Shown here: in pieces, positions 28,174 through 36,942 of the stretch
How positions within the stretch are numbered: position 1 is the stretch's first letter
How the letters are laid out: each line of letters begins with the position of its first letter
From: Adonisia turfae CCMR0081
Lineage (GTDB): Bacteria; Cyanobacteriota; Cyanobacteriia; Phormidesmidales; Phormidesmidaceae
Length of the DNA stretch: 51,700 bases
Direction: 5' to 3'
NCBI RefSeq assembly: GCF_011009555.1
Contig: NZ_QXHD01000003.1
Coordinates: 493,268-544,967 of the forward strand
Program-made: the position numbers and the translations under genes
The notes under the pieces: generated by a model
What the model was told of the DNA's origin: nothing
Databases searched by the model: none
The model's input: the letters and a program-made list of their open reading frames with translations, nothing else

Positions 28174-28260
28174 GCCAATGAAGACAATGTGGCAGAGCGC
28201 CGAGCAAAAGCTTTAGAAGAGCGATTAGCCGCCCTTGGGATTGAGCCGAACGAAATTTAA
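28174..28260 (+). pseudogene. C-terminal remnant of an Uma2-type endonuclease gene
   Basis: In one frame this reads ANEDNVAERRAKALEERLA followed by ALGIEPNEI and stop. The Arg/Glu/Ala-rich coil ending LGIxPxEI is how many cyanobacterial Uma2 (DUF820, PD-(D/E)XK) proteins finish. Nothing of the catalytic core remains upstream, where a stop at 28171 and the phzF end interrupt. Recognition from memory of the family tail. Confidence 0.5.
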
Positions 28261-28282
28261 TGCTGGGTAGATAGGCTAACCG

Positions 28283-28711
28283 ATGATAGATCCAGATATT
28301 CGATGGAAGCAGCGTTTTGCCAACTACGAGAGAGCTCTGGCGCAGCTTACCAAGTTTATTGATAAGGGTGAATTGAATGAACTGGAAGAGCAAGGGCTAA
28401 TCCAGTCGTTTAAATATACCCATGAGCTAGCCTGGAATGTCTTGAAAGATTATTTGCAGTATCAAGGTAATCAGAACATTTATGGCTCACGGGATGCCAC
28501 CCGTCTTGCTTTTAATGTGGGTCTGATTGAAGATGGTGGAAGCTGGATGGATATGATTAGAGAGCGAAATCGGACTAGTCATACTTATAATCAGGCAACG
28601 GCTCAAGCTATTGCAGAAAATATAAAAGACAGTTCACTAAAATTGAACGGGTTATCCTGTACGGATCACGAGCTAAAGGTAATTATCGGCCAGGGTCGGA
28701 TATTGATTTGA
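28283..28711 (+). pseudogene. HI0074-type nucleotidyltransferase substrate-binding protein, C-terminus altered
   Basis: A 142-residue frame. Residues 1-115 match the HI0074/HEPT-like helical substrate-binding family (RWKQRFANYERALAQLTKFI; GLIQSFKYTHELAWNVLKDYL; GSWMDMIRERNRTSHTYNQATAQAIAENI). After residue 116 the frame runs through the wrong frame of the partner nucleotidyltransferase gene (HELKVIIGQGRILI), so the last helix is replaced. A deletion has fused the two genes out of frame (junction about 28630-28640). The product may still fold but the pair is damaged. Confidence 0.75.
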
Positions 28712-28932
28712 CCCTAATGGGTAGGGATATTTCCCATGAACAGTTATTGGCTATCGAACATCAGCTAGACGATTTGCTGTTGCCATATCTGTTTGACCTA
28801 TCGATTTTTAGCCATATTGAGAATCCTGATGTGATTGCTCATATTAATCGAGTTGGGCTTACTTTCTATGAGAATAAGCCGTCGATTGATGAGCAACAGG
28901 AACCTACTCAAGTATCTAATAGTAGATGTTAG
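28591..28932 (+). pseudogene. MNT-type nucleotidyltransferase, 5'-deleted
   Basis: The frame contains KIERVILYGSRAKGNYRPGS then DIDL (28639-28710), the GSx10DxD nucleotidyltransferase motif, followed by a normal C-terminal half (ISHEQLLAIEHQLDDLLLPYLFDLSIFSHI...). Its N-terminal about 20-30 residues and its start codon are missing; a stop lies at 28588 and no ATG precedes the active site, only a TTG at 28708 beyond it. It overlaps the altered HI0074-type gene. MNT and HI0074/HEPN-like partners form toxin-antitoxin-like pairs; this one looks inactivated by a deletion of roughly 100 bases (size inferred from the missing ends). Confidence 0.75.
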
Positions 28933-28952
28933 TGCGGCTAGTCAATAATTTA

Positions 28953-29243
28953 CTAACGGGGCAGGTATTTCACCAAGGCTCGCATAGATTCGCCGGGTTG
29001 GGGTTGGATGGGGCGATCGGTGGGGAGGAATTGGGTCCACTCAAATGGTTCGGCGAAGTGGTGATGGTGGAGGCTGTGGATGATGGTGTTGACGACTGCC
29101 TGGGAGCCGATGATAAGGATTTTGACGGGCTCGCGGTCAGGTTTTGGGACTGAGTAGAGCTGGAGGGCTGACTCAGGGGTGGTTATTTCAGTGGTTAGAG
29201 CGGGTGTAGCCAGAAAGCTGGTGTACATGGCAACGTCGTCCAT
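28953..29243 (-). CDS. Small protein of duplicated module, copy 1, unknown function
   Basis: A 96-residue protein from ATG 29243. The core is LQLYSVPKPDREPVKILIIGSQAVVNTIIHSLHHHHFAEPFEWTQFLP, with a His-rich stretch, ending SMRALVKYLPR. No membrane segment or known domain. Divergent from an HTH gene 92 bases to the right. A second copy of the whole pair lies at 44175-44824, on the other side of the CRISPR-Cas locus. The conserved pairing suggests the small protein and the HTH protein act together, perhaps as effector and regulator; that is inference. Confidence 0.7.
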   Translation of the reverse strand: MDDVAMYTSFLATPALTTEITTPESALQLYSVPKPDREPVKILIIGSQAVVNTIIHSLHHHHFAEPFEWTQFLPTDRPIQPQPGESMRALVKYLPR

Positions 29244-29334
29244 TTGGATGTCTAGAATCAAATTAGACGACTACTAGGACGACTGTCAACCATTGGGCTG
29301 GTACAGTGGTGAAAACCTCTGACAGGATGTGCCC

Positions 29335-29562
29335 ATGGGAAAAGCGGGAAAGGCGCTCAAGCAAGTGCTTGAGTCCTATGAAATTAGTCAATATAGTCTG
29401 TCAGTTGCGATGAATGTGGAGCGCAACAATGTTTACCGTTGGGTAAATGAAAAACGTGATCCGACGGCGGAAACGGTAGTTGAGATTGTTAGGGCGTTAA
29501 AGACTCTGAATCCTGAATCAGCAAACGCTTTTATGCAAAGTTACTTGGGGGATGAGGTTTAG
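29335..29562 (+). CDS. XRE-type helix-turn-helix protein of duplicated module, copy 1
   Basis: A 75-residue DNA-binding protein from ATG 29335, which has AGGA seven bases upstream. The HTH reads ISQYSLSVAMNVERNNVYRWVNEKRDPTAETVVEIVRAL (about 15-53), a complete five-helix XRE fold. Divergent from the small unknown gene, so the 91-base spacer probably contains an operator read by this protein. Close relative of 44585-44824. Confidence 0.85.
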   Translation: MGKAGKALKQVLESYEISQYSLSVAMNVERNNVYRWVNEKRDPTAETVVEIVRALKTLNPESANAFMQSYLGDEV

Positions 29563-29612
29563 CTATTCAGCTGTTTCGGGCAATCCATCACCCCTTGGCG
29601 GTTAGCCTGTTT

Positions 29613-29700
29613 AAAACTCGCGATAATGGTGCGAGAAATTCTAAATCTGCCACCAGTAGTGGCAGAAATCCAAAACTCCCATTGTTGGTGGGAGAAATTT
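29613..29700. repeat. Three tandem covarying mini-hairpins
   Basis: Three stem-loops at about 30-base spacing: CTCGC..GCGAG (29617-29635), TCTGCCAC..GTGGCAGA (29646-29666) and CTCCCA..TGGGAG (29676-29694). Each is preceded by AAA/AAAA and followed by AAAT. Stem sequences differ but pairing is kept. They fill the gap between the HTH gene and the 3' end of the WYL regulator gene. Confidence 0.75.
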
Positions 29701-29720
29701 TCTGTTCCATGAAACTTAGT

Positions 29721-30665
29721 TCAATTAGTCTGGTAATTCTGGGCAGAGCGGAGCATCTCAGCTGCTATCTTTTTGACAAACCATTCTGGTGCTAGAAGCC
29801 GTATGTTCTCTCCATACTGGAGTAGACGCTGGCGGAACCAAAATAAAGACTCTTCTGTTGTGCTGATCTCAACCCATTGGGAAGTTTTGGCAGAATCTCG
29901 TTTGATTATTGTTTCATTGGCTCGACGTGGTTGATATCTGCCGAGTGGTCCGGTCATTCGGTAGGTTAAGTCGATGGATGGGAATGTCAATCTGCCCCAG
30001 GGGATATTGGAGGCTGCTCCTACAGTGAGAATGCGATCTACTCGAAAGATTTGATTTTTTTCGACATCATGATGACGAGCTGAAAAGTCAGGGGCATAGG
30101 CAAATAAGTAAAGGACGCCATTGTGTAATCGTAATTCTGAGCGGTCTAGATCCCAGGGACGTTCTTGGCCACTGCTACTGCGATAGCGAATGGTGTAACG
30201 GCGATGTTTTTGGAAACGGTCTTGCAGGGTTTGGACAACGGTATCTAGGCGATCTTCTCCGTAGTCTACTGGAGGGCTAAAGTTGACCTTTACCTGTGAT
30301 GGTAGTTGGCTTTGCTCGAAGCCTGAGATTTGAAGTATCTGGCTAGCTTGGCTAGAGAAGCCCATGTCATTAAGGATGTAGGCGGCTAGAGCTAGTGCTT
30401 CGCGTTGATACGGAGTGAGAATAACTGGAAAGTTAGATTGAACTAATTCATAAGTACGATTGGGAGCACTCTTTATTTCAAAGCCACAGTCACGCATTTT
30501 CCCTATCATGCGGCTGATTTTACGCGTTGCGTCGTCTGTGGATTGGCCATTTTCCTCTAAAAACTGATACAGCTCCTCACTGAGGGTTTTAGGAAAATAT
30601 GGTTTCTCTGCAAGTTTTTGAAGAATTGCGATCGCAAATTTCAGTTGATTAAATCCTGCTGGCAT
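29721..30665 (-). CDS. WYL-domain transcriptional regulator of the CRISPR locus
   Basis: A 314-residue protein. The N-terminal about 75 residues form a winged-helix (FNQLKFAIAILQKLAEKPYFPKTLSEELYQFL). The central and C-terminal part has a WYL-type domain (YTIRYRSSSGQERPWDLDRSELRLHNGVLYLFAY, about 155-190) and the WCX extension (SLFWFRQRLLQYGENIRLLAPEWFVKKIAAEML). It is divergent from cas3 with only 105 bases between them. In Synechocystis 6803 the WYL protein Sll7009 represses the type I-D array and sits in the same position, so the same role is likely here. Ligand unknown. Confidence 0.85.
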   Translation of the reverse strand: MPAGFNQLKFAIAILQKLAEKPYFPKTLSEELYQFLEENGQSTDDATRKISRMIGKMRDCGFEIKSAPNRTYELVQSNFPVILTPYQREALALAAYILNDMGFSSQASQILQISGFEQSQLPSQVKVNFSPPVDYGEDRLDTVVQTLQDRFQKHRRYTIRYRSSSGQERPWDLDRSELRLHNGVLYLFAYAPDFSARHHDVEKNQIFRVDRILTVGAASNIPWGRLTFPSIDLTYRMTGPLGRYQPRRANETIIKRDSAKTSQWVEISTTEESLFWFRQRLLQYGENIRLLAPEWFVKKIAAEMLRSAQNYQTN

Positions 30666-30779
30666 CGCTTTGACTCCCAGAATAACTAGAGAGTTCTAAA
30701 ATAAATTTAGATAGAGCCAATATATGGCGTTATCTATTTTAAGAAAGGGTCTAGGATATGGCAAGCAAGGATGAGTGCC
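30666..30779. promoter_or_regulatory. Divergent WYL regulator / cas operon promoter region
   Basis: About 110 AT-rich bases between the regulator and cas3 starts. It must hold both promoters and probably the WYL operator. An A/T palindrome-like stretch (CTAAAATAAATTTAGATAG, 30696-30714) is the best operator candidate; no consensus -35 was assigned. Confidence 0.45.
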
Positions 30780-32903
30780 ATGAAGATTCTAGTCAAACCA
30801 CTCTATTCACAAGTGAATGCAGGTTTTGGTGCCTGTCCCCTAGGTTGCCAGCAATCATGCCGAGTAACTGACAAATCGTCTGATTTTCAACCGATGGATG
30901 ATTGCACCTGTCCCCTATCGAGTCATCAGGCAGAAACGGCTGCTGCCGTTTTTGATGGTGAAGCTGACATTATTTTTAATACGAGTGTGACGGGTGATGG
31001 TAAATCATTGGCCGCAACTCTGCCCATTTTGCTTGATTCGCAATATCGCATGGTGGGGTTATACCCAACCAATGAGCTAGTTGAAGATCAGCTACGAGGG
31101 CAGCAAGATTATCACCAAAAATTTGGACTGAATGCTCAAAAACGAATTGATTTGCTTTACGGCCAGGAGTTAGCTCGTCGGGTAAAGGCCAATGACAGAA
31201 ATCGTTTTCGAGAATTAGAACTAGCGATTCAACATAAACCCGTTTTATTAACGAATCCAGACCTGTTTCATCTGATGCTGCATTTTCGGTATCGCAATGC
31301 CGCTTATGACAATGCGGAACTCCCCATGTTGATGGCCACATTTCCTGATTATTGGGTCTTTGATGAGTTTCATATCTTTGGTCCTCACCAGGAAGCCGCT
31401 GTGCTCAACAGTCTCTGTTTTATACGGGCATCTGCCCAGGGAAAGCGTAAGTTTCTGTTTACATCGGCAACCCCAAAGACGACATTTATTAAGCAATTAG
31501 AAGCCTCTGGGTTTAAGGTGAAGTCTATTTCTGGGCAGTACGCTAGCGAAGCTAGGACAGGGTATCGACCGATACTACAGCCTGTAGAGCTGGAGTTTGT
31601 AAAACTAAAACCAAAGCAAGGAATCTTAGATTGGCTACAGGATAATGTAGGGCTACTCCAAAATTTACTGCTTGCTGAAGCCAACGGTCGTGGTCTGCTG
31701 ATTTTGAACTCTGTGGCCCAGGCAGGGAGGGTTGTTCGTCTATTGAAAACGTTGCTACCTGATAATTTTGAAATTACTGAAATCAGTGGACGGATTGATC
31801 GTCAAGAACGGCGCAAGACGCAGGAAAAATTAAAAGATTCTCCACATCCTGTTCTTGTTGTGGGTACATCTGCTGTGGATGTGGGTGTTGATTTTAAGAT
31901 TCACCTGCTGATTTTTGAGAGTAACAATTCGGCAACTGTGATTCAACGGCTGGGACGTTTGGGGCGTCATCAAGGATTTCACAAGTACCATGCGTTTTGT
32001 TTATTACCTGGTCATGCACCCTGGATTTATTCGCGTCTTGAAAAGTCTTTAAATGAGGGTCAGGTCGTTGAGCGACAAATGCTTAATGATGCGATTCGCT
32101 CTGTCTTTGAAGAACCGAAGGAGTTTGAGCAATATCGTCAACAGTGGGGTGCATTACAGGCTCAAGGAATGCTCTGGCAGATTAAACAGGTGAGTGAGTC
32201 TGCCAAGGTGATGGAACCGATTTGCGATCGCATCCTCTCTGCCCTCATCCCAGTCTATAGCGAAGCCAAGTTAGAGGGTGCCCGCAAATGTTGGCATGCC
32301 ATGGGCAATGACTCTATTGGCAAAGCTACCCAGGAAGAGCTTTTGAGATTTCGAGGTGGCACAACGTTACAAGCCGCTGTATGGGATGACCATCGCTTTT
32401 ACACTTATGATTTGCTCAGGCTGTTGCCCTATACGCATGTAGAAATCATTGAAGAGTCTGACTTTTTGGCTGCTGCTGAAAAAGCTGGATATGGAGAAGA
32501 GTTTTTCAGCTATGCCAAGGTCTACATTAAAGTTCAACAATGGCTAGATGAACGTTTAAATATTCGTTTAAGTTGCCGTTATGACGGTAGTCAGCTAACA
32601 TGCTGCGATCTAATTCAGATTAAAGGTCTGCGGATAGAAAATCACCCACAAATTGAAGTTGTTCGTGCTCTTAGTCAAAGAAAAGTTTTAGCCTTCCTAA
32701 TACGCCTTAAAGAAGATCAACGTCACTGGGATGTTGGGAAAATATTATATCTCAGCCCTCTATTTGGACTGCATCACTTAACAGATGCTTCTGAGCAGTC
32801 TTATGCCTGTGCATTTAATCAAGATGCACTCCTTCTAAAAGCCTTTGAAAAAAACTGTCGTCTGAAAAAAATTTGCCAGCAGGCAGATTCTTTTTTCTTC
32901 TAA
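30780..32903 (+). CDS. cas3: Type I-D CRISPR-associated helicase Cas3
   Basis: A 707-residue superfamily 2 helicase. ATG 30780 (MKILVKPLYSQVNAGFGACP) is preferred over ATG 30771 because AAGG lies nine bases upstream. A Cys-rich N-terminus (CPLGCQQSC) precedes Walker A TGDGKS, the DEFH box (VFDEFHIFGP), SATP and motif VI QRLGRLGR. There is no HD nuclease domain, as usual for type I-D, where the HD resides on Cas10d. It unwinds target DNA after recruitment by the effector complex. First gene of the cas operon. Confidence 0.93.
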   Translation: MKILVKPLYSQVNAGFGACPLGCQQSCRVTDKSSDFQPMDDCTCPLSSHQAETAAAVFDGEADIIFNTSVTGDGKSLAATLPILLDSQYRMVGLYPTNELVEDQLRGQQDYHQKFGLNAQKRIDLLYGQELARRVKANDRNRFRELELAIQHKPVLLTNPDLFHLMLHFRYRNAAYDNAELPMLMATFPDYWVFDEFHIFGPHQEAAVLNSLCFIRASAQGKRKFLFTSATPKTTFIKQLEASGFKVKSISGQYASEARTGYRPILQPVELEFVKLKPKQGILDWLQDNVGLLQNLLLAEANGRGLLILNSVAQAGRVVRLLKTLLPDNFEITEISGRIDRQERRKTQEKLKDSPHPVLVVGTSAVDVGVDFKIHLLIFESNNSATVIQRLGRLGRHQGFHKYHAFCLLPGHAPWIYSRLEKSLNEGQVVERQMLNDAIRSVFEEPKEFEQYRQQWGALQAQGMLWQIKQVSESAKVMEPICDRILSALIPVYSEAKLEGARKCWHAMGNDSIGKATQEELLRFRGGTTLQAAVWDDHRFYTYDLLRLLPYTHVEIIEESDFLAAAEKAGYGEEFFSYAKVYIKVQQWLDERLNIRLSCRYDGSQLTCCDLIQIKGLRIENHPQIEVVRALSQRKVLAFLIRLKEDQRHWDVGKILYLSPLFGLHHLTDASEQSYACAFNQDALLLKAFEKNCRLKKICQQADSFFF

Positions 32904-32935
32904 TTTACTCACTTACACCCTTTCTAATTATTACT

Positions 32936-35893
32936 ATGGCGACTCTACTACAAATGCTACTGATTAGCACTTTATCCTCTGATACAGATCCAACCCTTCG
33001 GCAGTTCATTGACACAGTTCTCCCTTCAATGGAGCAAGAGTTTAGTTCCATTACTGCTTTAGGTGGTTCCTATGAGGTTCATCTTTCGCGCTTAAAGCAT
33101 AAAGAGACAGCGAAGAGATGGTCAGAAAAAGCTGATCAAAGCTTACTAGTACACGTTCTAAATGGATTACTAACTGCCTGGAACCTAATTCCATTTCTGG
33201 ATGATAATCCATTAAATGATGACGAAAAACGGTTACTATGTCTGGGATTAACCTTGCATGACTATAATAAATACTGCCAGGGAGAAGAAAAAGACTCTCC
33301 AAAAGCCTACGAAGTAGACAGTATTTTGGCGCTTTGTCAGGAAATGGGGAAAAGACTCAATTTTGGAAGTTTCTGGCCTGAATGGAAAAGCTATTTATCA
33401 GAAATTGGATTTTTAGCTCAAAATACTCAACGTAAACATGGCTCGAATTTAGTCCTAGCAAACTGGCCAAATTTTAAGTTACGTCGTCATCGCTTGCTCA
33501 ATCCATTACGACTGCTACTCACTTTTGGTGATGTGGCAGTTCATATGACTAATCCAGCTGAAGTTATCACAACAACTCGTGGTGATCGATTGCAAGATTG
33601 TTTAGATGACCTCTGTATACCTCGGAAACTTGTTTATCATCGTCTGCGAGATGTGACCGGCATTTTAAGCAATGGTATACATAATGCTGTTTTAGCATTT
33701 ACCAAACAGGAAAAGTGGCAGCCAATCTTATATTTTGCTCAGGGAGCTGTATACTTAGCACCCCAAGGAACAAAAGTTCCAGAATCTGAAAAACTGAAAA
33801 GTGTTTTATGGAATGCCATTGAAAAAATACTTTCTGGTGCTATGTTAGGGGGAAATATTGGCTTCAAACGTGATGGTAAGGGTGTAAAGGTTTCCCCTCA
33901 AACATTAGAGCTATTTTCCCCTGAGCAGCTTATTCGAGGATTACCAGAGGTAATTACAGCCAAAGTCAGAAATGATAAGGCCCCAGCAACACCAAAACGA
34001 CTTGCTAGTCTGGAGCTAAGTGAATCTGAGCTAGAACGCTTAGCAGCAGGATCTGACATACGGAGCGACCAGTTAGCAGAGCTCATTGGTCTTGTTCAAA
34101 AGGAATTTTTTAGTAAAACGCCTGAATTTACACCATGGGTTCTAGAGCAGCTAAAAATTCAGGATGAAATAACGACTGAACAAACCCAGGTACAAAAAGG
34201 TGGTGTTAACTATGGTTGGTACCGAGCTGCCGCTGAATATGTTCTAAAACATCAAACATTGGACACAGAGCAGTTTGCTGAAATGTTGGGCCAATTTTCT
34301 ACCGCGCTTGCTGACTGGGCGATAGAGAAACAACTATTACCAGAAACTGTTAATTCGACTAAAGATGCTTTTCTCAGTTACCTCGATCAGTATCTTGAAA
34401 TATCTGGTTGGGATAGTATAGGAGGTTCATTTCAGCAAGAACTAGAGCGCTATACCATTGCTAAAACCAAAGCTTCCAAACAGCCCATTTGCTCTCTAAG
34501 TTCAGGTGAGTTTATCTCAGAAGATCAGATGGACTCTGTCGTTCTCTTTAAGCCTCAGCAATACAGTAATAAGAATCCGTTAGGTGGTGGCCAAATCAAA
34601 CGAGGCATTTCCAAAATATGGTCCCTTGAAATGCTATTACGGCAGTCAAAATGGGCTGTACCTCCTGGAAAAATGGAAGATCAAAACCCCATTTTCTTAT
34701 ACATGTACCCTGCGTATGTTTATTCTCCCCAAGTTGCTCAAGCGGTGAGAGTATTTGCCAAAGATCTTAGACAGATTAACTTTTGGGAATTACACAAATT
34801 TTGGATTAATCACAACTTAGACATACATGCCTTACATCAGTTTCCTTGGCTATCAGAACCTGATCCAGAAGAATGGAAACTAAAGAATACACAGATATAT
34901 GGCAGCACAGGACCTAAACAAGACTTACCCTTCTTGGGTATTAGTTACACCACAACACGAGGTAAAACCCATACCGATGCTTGGGCAGAGCCTGCCTTTC
35001 TCTCCCTTGTAATTGCCAAGTTCTTAGGGATTAAAGTGGTAGCCACAGCTAGCCAAACACCTTTATATCGAAGTGACAGCGATTTTAGAGAATCTATCAA
35101 ATTAGATGGCCTTGCTAACTTCTGGAGTGTTCTCAACTTACCTGATGCTATTCACCTAGAGGAACATCACCAGGGACGTATTCAACGCATCGAAGATTTT
35201 ATGCAGCGTCTACTGATCGCCTACAGTGTTCACTTAGAAAACCAGGCTGATAAACCAGATCCACGCTGGCGCGCCTTGCCAGACACCGTGCGACAGCTAA
35301 TGAGTAATGTCCTGAATCTCTTTAGCCTGGCAGAGTCAGGCTGTCGTAAACGAAAACGTGATCCTACTCCAGACGACGCCCAACGTTATTGGAAATATGC
35401 TCAACTTTGGTCTCAAGGAGATGCCATCATGGAAGAACAGATATCTCTCGTTAAGCGCCTAGCTCAGGAATATCGACAGTTTTATAAAGTCCGTAGCACC
35501 GCATCAAGTCATGCAATTTTGCTGCCTCTGACAAAAGCTCTTGACACTATTTTGTCTGTACCGCCAGATCTTCCTGAAGAAGACTTGATTTTAGAAGGGG
35601 CTGGCCAGCTCAAAGATGCGCTTGAGCGTCAGGAAGTTTATACCAGACCTCTCTTGCTAGATAAGTCCAAAGATATTGCTCTACGCAAAGCACTGGAACT
35701 GCAAGCCATTCAACAATTTATGACTACCTGTGTCGAGCAGCTGTTTAAGGAACAGTACCAAAAGGATATTGCCTTACTTCAGGAAAATCGAAACAGAATC
35801 AAGTCTGGTGTTGAGTTCGCCTATCTGATGCTGAATTTAGAAGACGTACAGCAAGAAGCGGAATCAGAAACAGAAACTGAATCAGCAGCCTAA
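32936..35893 (+). CDS. cas10d: Type I-D large subunit Cas10d (Csc3)
   Basis: A 985-residue protein from ATG 32936 (the frame extends upstream into cas3 but that start is implausible). An N-terminal HD-type nuclease signature, LCLGLTLHDYNKYC (about residues 98-111), fits the Cas10d HD domain that cuts target DNA in type I-D. No GGDD cyclase motif is visible, as expected for Cas10d. The C-terminal about 155 residues are helical and match the small-subunit region; an internal start there gives Cas11d. It forms the effector with Csc2, Csc1 and Cas6-made crRNA and takes part in PAM recognition. Rich in Lys and lower in GC than the flanking core genes. Confidence 0.93.
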   Translation: MATLLQMLLISTLSSDTDPTLRQFIDTVLPSMEQEFSSITALGGSYEVHLSRLKHKETAKRWSEKADQSLLVHVLNGLLTAWNLIPFLDDNPLNDDEKRLLCLGLTLHDYNKYCQGEEKDSPKAYEVDSILALCQEMGKRLNFGSFWPEWKSYLSEIGFLAQNTQRKHGSNLVLANWPNFKLRRHRLLNPLRLLLTFGDVAVHMTNPAEVITTTRGDRLQDCLDDLCIPRKLVYHRLRDVTGILSNGIHNAVLAFTKQEKWQPILYFAQGAVYLAPQGTKVPESEKLKSVLWNAIEKILSGAMLGGNIGFKRDGKGVKVSPQTLELFSPEQLIRGLPEVITAKVRNDKAPATPKRLASLELSESELERLAAGSDIRSDQLAELIGLVQKEFFSKTPEFTPWVLEQLKIQDEITTEQTQVQKGGVNYGWYRAAAEYVLKHQTLDTEQFAEMLGQFSTALADWAIEKQLLPETVNSTKDAFLSYLDQYLEISGWDSIGGSFQQELERYTIAKTKASKQPICSLSSGEFISEDQMDSVVLFKPQQYSNKNPLGGGQIKRGISKIWSLEMLLRQSKWAVPPGKMEDQNPIFLYMYPAYVYSPQVAQAVRVFAKDLRQINFWELHKFWINHNLDIHALHQFPWLSEPDPEEWKLKNTQIYGSTGPKQDLPFLGISYTTTRGKTHTDAWAEPAFLSLVIAKFLGIKVVATASQTPLYRSDSDFRESIKLDGLANFWSVLNLPDAIHLEEHHQGRIQRIEDFMQRLLIAYSVHLENQADKPDPRWRALPDTVRQLMSNVLNLFSLAESGCRKRKRDPTPDDAQRYWKYAQLWSQGDAIMEEQISLVKRLAQEYRQFYKVRSTASSHAILLPLTKALDTILSVPPDLPEEDLILEGAGQLKDALERQEVYTRPLLLDKSKDIALRKALELQAIQQFMTTCVEQLFKEQYQKDIALLQENRNRIKSGVEFAYLMLNLEDVQQEAESETETESAA
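35429..35893 (+). CDS. cas11d: Cas11d small subunit from an internal start in cas10d
   Basis: In frame with cas10d. ATG 35429 (MEEQISLVKRLAQEYRQFYK) is preceded by a perfect Shine-Dalgarno AAGGAG (35415-35420) with an eight-base spacer, in the middle of the cas10d coding sequence. The product would be 154 residues, all helical, the size expected of Cas11. Independent translation of Cas11d from cas10d has been shown for the type I-D system of Synechocystis; here it is predicted from the site alone. Confidence 0.8.
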   Translation: MEEQISLVKRLAQEYRQFYKVRSTASSHAILLPLTKALDTILSVPPDLPEEDLILEGAGQLKDALERQEVYTRPLLLDKSKDIALRKALELQAIQQFMTTCVEQLFKEQYQKDIALLQENRNRIKSGVEFAYLMLNLEDVQQEAESETETESAA

Positions 35894-35940
35894 TTTTGTC
35901 CAAAGAAGCCCACCAAAATTCATCAAAGGAACTTTGTGTT

Positions 35941-36930
35941 ATGTCTATTCTCGAAACGTTAAAGCCTGAATTGCATAGTGCCTTTCCCCGTCTTGCCTCT
36001 GGTAAATACATTCACTTTTTGATGCTACGTCATAGTCAGTCATTTCCAGTGTTTCAAACGGATGGTGTACTAAATACAGCAAGGACACAGGCTGGTGCTA
36101 AAACTAAAGAGACAATTAGTCGCTTAGTCATGTTCAAACGGAAACAGACGACACCGGAACGACTAGCTGGAAGAGAACTGCTAAGGGCATTGGACCTGAC
36201 CAGTGCAGACGAAACTGATAAAGCCAAATATTGTGAATACAATGGCGAAAAATCTTGTAAACATTGTCCAGACTGTATTATTTACGGCTTTGCCATTGGT
36301 GATAGTGGCTCTGAACGATCTAAGGTTTATTCGGATTCTGCTTTTTCGTTAAGCCCCTACGAAATCTCTCACAAAAGTTTTACCTTTAATGCACCGTTTG
36401 AAGGTGGAACCATGAGTGAAAAGGGTGAGATGCGGAGTTCTATTAATGAGCTGGACCATATTTTGCCTGAAGTCACCTTTCCAACGGTTGAAACTCTGAA
36501 GGATTCGACTTTAGAGGGCTTTATATATGTATTGGGTAATTTACTGCGCACCCGACGGTATGGGGCTCAAGAGACTCGAACTGGAACGGTCAAAAATCAT
36601 ATTGTTGGCATTGTCTTTACTGATGGTGAAATATTCAGTAACTTACATTTTACTCAAGCTCTATACGATGCCAGTAAGTCAGATCTATCAGCACCGATTG
36701 ACACACTCTGCCAACGTGCAACTGGACTAATTGAGCCACTATTAGAGAATGAACCTGTGCGTAAAAATCAAGTTATTCTTGGTGATGAGTTAACCCAGTT
36801 ACTTGGAGAGGTTTCTGCCATTTATCAGGATGAAACTCAACTTAGCGAGAAGCTTCAGACCCTATATGAGCAAACCACTGCCTATGCCACGACCTATGGC
36901 GCAATGGCCAAAGGCAAAAAGAAGAAATAG
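35941..36930 (+). CDS. csc2: Type I-D backbone subunit Csc2 (Cas7d)
   Basis: A 329-residue protein from ATG 35941 (AAGGA ten bases upstream; a longer in-frame start lacks a site). Opens SILETLKPELHSAFPRLASGKYIHFLMLRHSQSFPVFQTDG, the Csc2 signature, and carries a likely zinc site CEYNGEKSCKHCPDC (about 101-115). It ends in a Lys run (AKGKKKK). Csc2 forms the crRNA-coating filament of the type I-D effector. Csc1 follows after 12 bases. Confidence 0.95.
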   Translation: MSILETLKPELHSAFPRLASGKYIHFLMLRHSQSFPVFQTDGVLNTARTQAGAKTKETISRLVMFKRKQTTPERLAGRELLRALDLTSADETDKAKYCEYNGEKSCKHCPDCIIYGFAIGDSGSERSKVYSDSAFSLSPYEISHKSFTFNAPFEGGTMSEKGEMRSSINELDHILPEVTFPTVETLKDSTLEGFIYVLGNLLRTRRYGAQETRTGTVKNHIVGIVFTDGEIFSNLHFTQALYDASKSDLSAPIDTLCQRATGLIEPLLENEPVRKNQVILGDELTQLLGEVSAIYQDETQLSEKLQTLYEQTTAYATTYGAMAKGKKKK

Positions 36931-36942
36931 GGAGTCAAAGAC

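Noticed and set aside
28926..29153. Plus-strand frame over the small protein gene of module copy 1
   Set aside because: It is the reverse shadow of the conserved minus-strand gene, whose protein sequence is preserved in the second copy.
30771..30779. ATG 30771 as cas3 start
   Set aside because: The purine-rich AAGG abuts this ATG with no spacer, whereas it is nine bases from ATG 30780, where the family N-terminus MKILVKPLYS begins.
32873..32935. Upstream extension of cas10d into cas3
   Set aside because: The extra 21 residues are encoded by the cas3 end and a T-rich spacer; the family N-terminus fits ATG 32936.
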